Shown here: in pieces, positions 56,028 to 64,000 of the stretch
Layout of the letters: each line of letters opens with the position of its first letter
Numbering within the stretch: the stretch's first letter is position 1
DNA from: Cynocephalus volans
Taxonomy: Eukaryota; Chordata; Mammalia; Dermoptera; Cynocephalidae
Assembly: GCF_027409185.1 (NCBI RefSeq)
Contig: NC_084463.1
Span: forward strand, 158,015,869-158,079,868
Length of the DNA: 64,000 bases
Direction of reading: 5' to 3'
Position numbers and translations under genes: made by a program
The notes under the pieces: generated by a model
What the model was told of the DNA's origin: nothing
The model's input: the letters and a program-made list of their open reading frames with translations, nothing else
Databases searched by the model: none

Positions 56028-59000
56028 AATCAAAACATTTATTGAAACTAATGAAAATAATGATACATCATACCAAAACCTGTGGTATACTGCAAAAGCA
56101 GTATTAAGGGGGAAATTTATTGCATTAAATGCTCACCTCAGAAGAATGGAAAGATGGCAAGTGAACAACCTAACACTTCACCTTAAAGAACTAGAAAAAC
56201 AAGAACAATCCAAACCTAAAGTTAGCAGATGGAAAGAAATCATTAAGATCAGAGCAGAACTGAATGAAATTGAAACCCAAAAAACAATTCAAAAGATCAA
56301 GGAATCAAAAAGTTGGTTTTTTGAAAAGATAAATAAAATTGACAAACCATTAGCATGGCTAACAAAAAAAAGAAGAGAGAAGACTCAAATAACAAAAATT
56401 AGAAATGAAAAAGGCGATATTACAACTGATTCATCTGAAATACAAGGAATCATTCAAGACTACTATAAACAACTATACACCAATAAATTTGAAAATCTGG
56501 AGGAAATGGATAAATTTCTGGACACACACAAGCTCCCAAAACTGAATCATGAAGACGTAGAAAATTTGAACGGACCAATAACAATAAAGGAGATTGAAGC
56601 TGTTATCAGAAGGCTCCCAACAAAGAAAAGCCCAGGACCAGATGGATTCACAGCAGAATTTTACCAAACATTCAAAGAGGAATTGACACCGATTCTTTAC
56701 AAACTATTCCAAAAGATTGAAACAGAGACAAATCTCCCAAACTCATTCTATGAAGCAAACATCATCCTGATACCAAAACCAGGTAAAGATATAACCAAAA
56801 AAGAAAACTATAGGCCAATATCCTTGATGATTATAGAAGCAAAAATCCTCACTAAAATACTAGCAAACAGAATACAGCAACACATACGTAAAATTATTCA
56901 CCACGATCAAGTGGAATTCATCCCAGGGATGCAAGGTTGGTTCAACATACGCAAATCAATAAATGTGATACACCATATTAATAAACTCAAACACAAGGAC
57001 CATATGATCATCTCTATAGATGCTGAAAAAGCATTTGATAAAGTTCAGCACTCATTCATGACAAAGACCCTCTATAAGTTAGGTATAGAAGGAAAGTATC
57101 TCAACATAATTAAAGCCATATATGCCAAACCCACTGCCAATATCATCCTGAATGGGGAAAAGCTGAAAGCTTTTCCTTTAAGAACAGGCACTAGACAAGG
57201 ATGCCCACTCTCACCACTCCTATTCAACATAGTGTTGGAAGTACTAGCCAGAGCAATCAGACAAGAGAAGGAAATAAAGGGCATCCAGATTGGAAAAGAT
57301 GAAGTCAAACTGTCCCTGTTTGCAGATGACATGATCCTATATATCGAACAGCCTAAAACCTCTACAAAAAAACTGCTGGAATTGATAAATGATTTCAGCA
57401 CAGTAGCAGGATACAAAATCAACACACAAAAATCAGTAGCATTTCTTTTCTCCAATAGCGAACATGCAGAACGAGAAATCAAGAAAGCCTGCCCATTTAC
57501 ACCACCAAAAAAATAAAATACTTAGGAATTGAGTTAACCAAGGAGGTGAAAAATCTCTATAATGAGAACTACAAACCACTGCTGAGAGAAATTAGAGAGG
57601 ATACAAGAAGATGGAAAGGTATCCCATGCTCTTGGATTGGAAGAATCAACATAGTGAAAATGTCCATACTACCCAAAGTGATATACAAATTCAATGCAAT
57701 CCCCATCAAAATTCCAAAGACATTTTTCTTAGAAATGGAAAAAACTATCCAGACATTTATATGGAATAATAAAAGACCACGCATAGCCAAAGCAATGCTG
57801 AGCAAAAAAAAATAAAGCTGGAGGCATAACACTACCCGACTTTAAGCTATACTACAAAGCTATAATAACCAAAACAGTATGGTACTGGCATAAAAACAGA
57901 CACACTGATCAATGGAATAGAATAGAGAATCCAGAAATCAACCCACACACTTACTGCCATCTGATCTTTGACAAAGGCACCAAGCCTATTCACTGGGGTA
58001 GGGACTGCCTCTTCAGCAAATGGTGCTGGGATAACTGGATATCCATATGCAGGAGAATGAAACTAGATCCATACCTCTCACGGTATACTAAAATCAACTC
58101 AAAATGGATTAAGGATTTAAATATACACCCTGAAACAATAAAACTTCTTAAAGAAAACATAGGAGAAACACTTCAGGAGATAGGACTGGACACAGACTTC
58201 ATGAATACGACCCCAAAAGCACGGGCAACCAAAGGAAAAATAAACAAATGGGATTATATCAAACTAAAAAGCTTCTGCACAGCAAAAGAAACAATTAACA
58301 GAGTTAAAAGACAACCAACAGAGTGGGAGAAAATATTTGCAAAATATACATCTGACAAAGGATTAATATCAAGAATATATAAGGAAGTCAAACAACTTTA
58401 CAAGAAAAAAACAAGCAACCCAATTAAAAAATGGGCAAAAGAGCTAAGTAGGCATTTCTCTAAGGAAGATATACAAATGGCCAACAGACATATGAAAAAA
58501 TGCTCAACATCACTCAGCATCCAGGAAATGCAAATCAATACCACACTGAAGGCCGGCCCATGGCTCACTCGGGAGAGTGTGGTGCTGATAACACCAAGGC
58601 CACGGGTTCGGATCCCATATAGGGATGGCCGGTTCGCTCACTGGGTGAGCACAGTGCTGACAACACCAAGTCAAGGGTTAAGATCCCCTTACCAGCCATC
58701 TTAAAAAAAAAAAAAAAAAGCAAAAAACAAAAAACAAAAAAAAACCACACTGAGATACCATCTAACCCCAGTTAGGATGGCTAAAATCCAAAAGACTCTG
58801 AACGATAAATACTGGCGAGGTTGCAGAGAAAAAGGAACTCTCATACATTGTTGGTGGGACTGCAAAATGGTGCAGCCTCTTGGGAAAATGGTATGGAGCT
58901 TCCTCAAACAATTGCAGATAGATCTACCATACGACCCAGCTATCCCACTGTTGGGAATATACCCAGAGGAATGGAAATCATCAAGTCGAAGGTATACCTG

Positions 59001-59496
59001 TTCCCCAATGTTCATCACAGCACTCTTTACAATAGCCAAGAGTTGGAACCAGCCCAAATGTCCATCATCAGATGAGTGGATACGGAAAATGTGGTACATC
59101 TACACAATGGAATACTACTCAGCTATAAAAACGAATGAAATACTGCCATTTGCAACAACATGGATGGACCTTGAGAGAATTATATTAAGTGAAACAAGTC
59201 AGGCACAGAAAGAGAAATACCACATGTTCTCACTTATTGGTGGGAGCTAAAAATTAATACATAAATTCTCACACACACACACAAAAAAAAAAAACCGGGG
59301 GGGGGGAGAAGATATAACAACCACAATTACTTGAAGCACAATTACTTGAAGTTGATACGTCAAGCAAACAGAAAGGACATTGTTGGGGTGGAGGGAGGGA
59401 GGTTTTGGTGATGGGCAACAATAATCAGCCACAATGTATATCGACATAATAAAATTTAAAAAATAAAATAAAATAAAATAAAAAATAAAAAAATAG
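56028..59496 (+). mobile_element. Young 5'-truncated LINE-1 with most of ORF2 and a 3' tail
   Basis: Flanked by perfect 11-bp direct repeats aagttgatcag (56017-56027 and 59497-59507). It begins within ORF2, past the endonuclease domain ([19 protein letters not shown]), and runs through reverse transcriptase to the C-terminal zinc-knuckle region ([11 protein letters not shown], ending HMFSLIGGS). The RT active site FADD is at 57319-57330, with [13 protein letters not shown] and [13 protein letters not shown] upstream of it. The frame is otherwise open but shifts twice, in A-runs near 57510 and 57810, so it is dead. A CYN dimer at 58550-58743 splits it. It ends in an AAAAT-rich tail. Low decay suggests a late insertion. 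Confidence 0.95.
58550..58743 (+). repeat. CYN SINE, dimer inside the L1
   Basis: Flanked by 10-bp direct repeats accacactga (58540-58549 and 58744-58753). L1 sequence is continuous on both sides, so this CYN is younger than the L1. Confidence 0.95.
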
Positions 59497-59514
59497 AAGT
59501 TGATCAGGAGGAAG

Positions 59515-59745
59515 AGTAATAATAGCAGTTACCAATATTGATAATATGTGCAGTAGAGACTTTCAAATGATTAATTCATATTTAATCATCACAACAATCC
59601 CTATGATGTAGATACTATTATTAGTCACAGGAAACACAGAAAGATGAGATGATTTACCTAAAGTCACAAAGCTAGTAAGTAGCAGAGCTAGGATTCAACC
59701 CATCCAATGTATGTTCACTAAGCCACTCTGCTATGTTGCCTTTCC
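59515..59745 (-). repeat. MIR SINE
   Basis: acaatccctatgatgtagat, then gtcacaaagctagtaagtag, then gagctaggattcaacc. Confidence 0.75.
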
Positions 59746-59789
59746 ACGGTAAGGTGAAGATCATCAGCTCTAAAGTTGTGCAGTTTAGT

Positions 59790-59940
59790 TCAAAATCCTA
59801 ACTCAACTCCTTAGTTGTAGCTTCAAATCATTTAGAACCTCAAATCTCACATCTGTGAAAAGGTAATACCATCTCTTGGAATGATTGTGGTGAAGATTAA
59901 GTGAGAATGCATGTAAAGTGACCCTTTAATAATAAGATAC
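59790..59940 (+). repeat. MIR SINE
   Basis: tcacatctgtgaaaaggtaa, then tgattgtggtgaagattaag. Confidence 0.6.
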
Positions 59941-59980
59941 TCCCCTTACCGGCCAACCACTCAAAAAAACCAAAAAACAA
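59940..59980 (+). repeat. CYN SINE tail fragment
   Basis: ctccccttaccggccaacca followed by an A-rich run. Confidence 0.5.
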
Positions 59981-60296
59981 AAAGATAGTAGACCCTCTTA
60001 TTATTCATAAATGAATGAATGCTTAGGAAATACAGGAATTAAATTAAAAGGCACAAGGTATTCACTGCAGTGCAATTATAAGTGTGTTCTAGATAAAAAA
60101 TATACTCTAAATTTATTCTAGAGGTCCAATAATAAAAGAATGATTAAGTTTTATAGTACTGCTTCTTTCACCTACCTCCAGGCAAATACCCTCTAGAAAT
60201 ATACAAACGTGAGGATACACCAACAAGGATGTCCATGAGAAACACTGGAGACAACTTAAATATTCCAAAAAAGAGCGATGGCTAAAGTCAGTTAAG

Positions 60297-60480
60297 GGGC
60301 CGGCCCGTGGCTCACTCGGGAGAGTGTGGTGCTGATAACACCAAGGCCACGGGTTCAGATCCCTATAGAGGGATGGCCGGTTAGCTCACTTGGGAGAACG
60401 TGGTGCTGACAACACCAAGTCAAGGGTTAAGATCCCCTTACCGGTCATCTTTAAAAAGAAAAAGAAAAGAAAAGAAAAAT
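60297..60480 (+). repeat. CYN SINE, dimer
   Basis: ggggccggcccgtggctcac start, catctttaaaaagaaaaag tail. Confidence 0.92.
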
Positions 60481-61280
60481 GAAAATGTCTTACTTTTAAA
60501 TTCTTTTAATGTTATTGCAGTGGATGTACAATAAACACAAATGGCGGGGGTTGGGGTGGGGAGAATACCAAGGGAGTAATTGCTTGGTATTACTGTCATT
60601 TTTGTTTTGTTTTAACTAGCAAGAACACAAGCTCATCCTAGACAGAAGCCTGGGCCGTCCCTCCCTTCACCCCACCTCGGTCATTTCGCTCAGACACAGG
60701 TAAACGCTGATTCAGGTGTGCTCGTCCCCAGCAACTAAACAAAAGGTGGGGGAGAAGGGGGTGGTCTCCAGCACCAAACTCCCATCCTGCAGAGGCTTAT
60801 TCTCAAAATCCCCCTGAAGCCATCCACAGTGGCAGAGCGCTTTTGAGAGTCTGTGACAACGGTCAGCTAAGGACAGCCAGTGGGTCAGATCTGACCTGCG
60901 AGTTTTAAGGCCCATGAGCTAAGTATGGTGTTTACATTTTTCAGTGGTTACATTTCAAACTGGTCATGTAAATATTTACATCATATCCTCGATTTTATCC
61001 TCTGGAACCCGCAAAGCCTAAATTATTTACTATCTGGTCCTTTAAAGAAAAATTTGCTGACCCTCTGCTCCTTCCTAAACCTCGGTCAGGAAACAGAGCG
61101 ACAAGTCTGGGACCTAGACAAGCTCTCGGCCCACAGCACCGAGGCGCAGCTGTGGCCCAGGCGCCCGGGGCTGGCTCCCGCCGCTGCCGTCCAGGTCCCC
61201 CGCTCCTCCCCGGTAGCCGGCAGCCGGGCTGAGCGCTGCAGGTGTGGCGCGGGGGTGCCCGAGACGCCCCCAACCCCCTT

Positions 61281-62285
<1,005 letters not shown>

Positions 62286-62625
62286 TTACCCGCTGCCACC
62301 CAGAGAAAAATCTAATAATACAAGTATCGGTCAGTGACACATGCAAGAACCCAGAAAGCAAACAGAAGTGAGAAAGAAGAAATAGAACAGAAGGGAAACC
62401 TCACTCACTACCTGTTATCCATTCAAAGGCTGTCCAAGGAGTCCTGAACAGCCCTCTCCTACCACCCACCTTCCTGGCCCACAGCAGACCCTCACCGATG
62501 GGTAGGCCTTGATGCAGTGGGAATCCGCCACCAGATGTCTGTGGCTAACAGGCCGAGTGGTCCCCAAGATTGCAGGCGGTGCTGTCAGGTTGCATCTGCA
62601 ATTTCAATTCTGGTTTGGCTTGAAG

Positions 62626-62633
62626 CTTTTATA
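62626..62633 (-). promoter_or_regulatory. LRRN4CL TATA box
   Basis: Plus-strand cttttata reads TATAAAAG on the LRRN4CL strand. It lies about 130 bp upstream of a good donor (gtgagg at about 62490-62495), which would end a short 5' non-coding exon. A TATA-driven start fits a regulated, non-housekeeping gene. Confidence 0.5.
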
Positions 62634-63287
62634 CCCTTTAACTGTGATGTCACCACCTAGCCCCCTCCCATTCCCCCTTCCCCGTGAGGGCCAAAAAGAG
62701 GGCTGGTCCTTTCAGAGGGCCTGAGTCACAGGACCAGGGATGGGGAAAACACATGCAGCAGTGGTCTCAGCTGGAGGCCAGGACGCCTGGGTTCTGAAAA
62801 GGGAATGGAATGTGGAAAGCAGCCAGGAGATGAGAATCCAAAGGCTGAAGTCATATGAAGGGATGGGGAGGGGAACATGGAAGAGACCTTGTTGGTATCA
62901 GAAAGGAAAACAGCTGTGGACAGCATGGGGCCTGAGTTACAAAATGCTGTTTTGGTGAAAATCATACCACATCCATGGCAGTCATTTCCTGTCTTCTGCC
63001 TCCCAGTGGACAGAGAAAGGGAGGGGTGCAGAGGCCAGCCAGCCCTCCAGACCCGCCCTACACTATCCCCCTCCCCTGAGGGTGATGAGAGTCACATGGA
63101 TGGAGCAGCAGGAAGCCTGCTAAGGGCCAGGATCGGTTCTCTCTCTTTGGCCTTCCTAGGCTTATGAATGGAAACAGCTGTGCTTAAAATCGCCCAGGTC
63201 TAGAGGCCTTTGCCTGAGGTAGCCCCTGACAAGACAACCTTCTCCGGTGGGGGCAAGTGGGAGATGCCTGGGGAACACAGTGTTTTC

Positions 63288-63461
63288 TTTTCTTTTTTTT
63301 TTTTTAAAGATGACCGGTAAGGGAATCTTAACCCTTGACTTGGTGTTGTCAGCACCACACTCAGCCAGTGAGCGAACTGGCCATCCGTATATGGGATCCG
63401 AACCCGGGGTCTTGGTGTTATCAGCACCGCACTCTCCCGAGTGAGCCACGGGCCGGCCCCC
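63288..63461 (-). repeat. CYN SINE, dimer
   Basis: Reverse dimer flanked by perfect 16-bp direct repeats ggaacacagtgttttc (63272-63287 and 63462-63477). Confidence 0.95.
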
Positions 63462-63508
63462 GGAACACAGTGTTTTCAAATGGCCCTGAATCCGTTCTAA
63501 AAAGTCAG

Positions 63509-63605
63509 GGGGCTGGCCGGTTAGTTCAGTTGGTAAGATGTTGACCTTGGTGTTATAACACCAAGGTCAAGGGTTCAGATCCCCATACAGGCCAACTGCC
63601 AACCA
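63509..63605 (+). repeat. CYN SINE, monomer
   Basis: gggggctggccggttagttc, then ttggtgttataacaccaagg, with a ccaaaacaaataaaaa tail. Confidence 0.88.
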
Positions 63606-63667
63606 AAACAAATAAAAAAATTAATTAAAAAATCAAAGAGTCAGGGAAGCAGCTGGCACGAAAATAG

Positions 63668-63673
63668 TTTATT
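63668..63673 (-). promoter_or_regulatory. BSCL2 polyadenylation signal AATAAA
   Basis: TTTATT on the plus strand about 70 bp past the BSCL2 stop. Confidence 0.75.
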
Positions 63674-63743
63674 GGAGGGAGGGGACAAAGGGGAGGGGTT
63701 AGGTGGGAAAGTGCTGGAATGTGAGGAATCTTCCCTCTATTCT

Positions 63744-64000
63744 TCAGGAACTAGAGCAGGTGGGGCGCTGTCGGACAGCCCCCACAGAGGGTGCAGAGCT
63801 GCCCAGAGTCTCTGGGGCAAGAGCAGGGGCAGGCAGGTTGGCCTCCGTCAGCAGAGCTGCATCTTCCCAGGAGCCTGAACCTGGGCCAGGAAAGGAAAAA
63901 CCAAAATCCCAAATGAGATACTAGTTTGAGCAGGGGTCCCACCCCCAGCCCACCCAGGCTCCACTGCAGGGTGCCCCTCACCATCACTGGCCTCCGGCTC
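63744..64000 (-). CDS. BSCL2: BSCL2 (seipin), 3' coding exons only
   Basis: Seipin is an ER membrane protein that shapes lipid droplet formation. Only the C-terminal cytoplasmic tail is in the window: exon 63982-64000 (EPEASD, cut by the window edge) and the last exon 63744-63880 ([19 protein letters not shown] up to [10 protein letters not shown]). The join is in frame with GT-AG borders. The Ala/Pro stretch after NLPAPA is shorter than in human. The lipid-droplet and membrane domains lie outside the window. Confidence 0.95.

Noticed and set aside
58057-58704. Single open frame joining L1 ORF2 to a protein-like CYN tail
   Set aside because: The last residues are just the translated CYN SINE inserted in the L1. 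Similar peptides ([18 protein letters not shown]) appear at every CYN copy.

Overview
This is a gene-dense stretch of a placental mammal genome, orthologous to human chromosome 11q12.3. The genes, in order, are EML3 (-), ROM1 (+), B3GAT3 (-), GANAB (-), INTS5 (-), C11orf98 (-), CSKMT/METTL12 (+), LBHD1 (-), UQCC3 (+), UBXN1 (-), LRRN4CL (-) and BSCL2 (-). The window opens inside EML3 and ends inside the last coding exons of BSCL2. Exon models were built by hand from splice sites and from remembered human proteins. Several sum to exactly the human length: ROM1 351 aa, B3GAT3 335, GANAB 944 (966 with a cassette exon), INTS5 1019, C11orf98 123, CSKMT 240, UBXN1 297.

The species signal comes from the repeats. 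About 35 copies of a tRNA-Ile-like SINE, mostly dimers, are scattered on both strands, and no 7SL-derived Alu was seen. This matches the CYN SINEs of colugos (Dermoptera), so the likely source is a flying lemur such as Galeopterus or Cynocephalus. Older mammalian repeats (MIR, L2, MER5-like, old L1) fill much of the remaining non-coding DNA.

Layout. 1-5.9 kb: EML3. 5.7-6.6 kb: a CpG-rich head-to-head promoter region between EML3 and ROM1, with an NRL/MARE-like site just upstream of ROM1. 6.7-13.0 kb: ROM1 and B3GAT3, tail to tail. 14.2-30.2 kb: GANAB, with a repeat-packed fifth-exon region. 30.5-35.2 kb: INTS5. 35.5-42.3 kb: a repeat-rich intergenic stretch with two possible old LTR fossils. 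42.5-47.8 kb: C11orf98, CSKMT and LBHD1, a compact divergent and antisense cluster with a candidate H/ACA snoRNA in the CSKMT intron. 49.3-54.7 kb: UQCC3 and UBXN1. 56.0-59.5 kb: a young 5'-truncated L1 carrying its own CYN insertion. 61.3-64 kb: LRRN4CL and the 3' end of BSCL2.

The genes do not form one pathway; most are housekeeping (ER glycoprotein trimming, proteoglycan linker synthesis, Integrator, mitochondrial methylation and complex III assembly, ubiquitin handling). ROM1 is the tissue-restricted exception (rod photoreceptors). The main observations worth follow-up are a CYN subfamily in which the anticodon arm is replaced by a new hairpin, an in-frame stop in LBHD1, a GC-AG intron and a cassette exon in GANAB, the snoRNA candidate, and nested CYN insertions.
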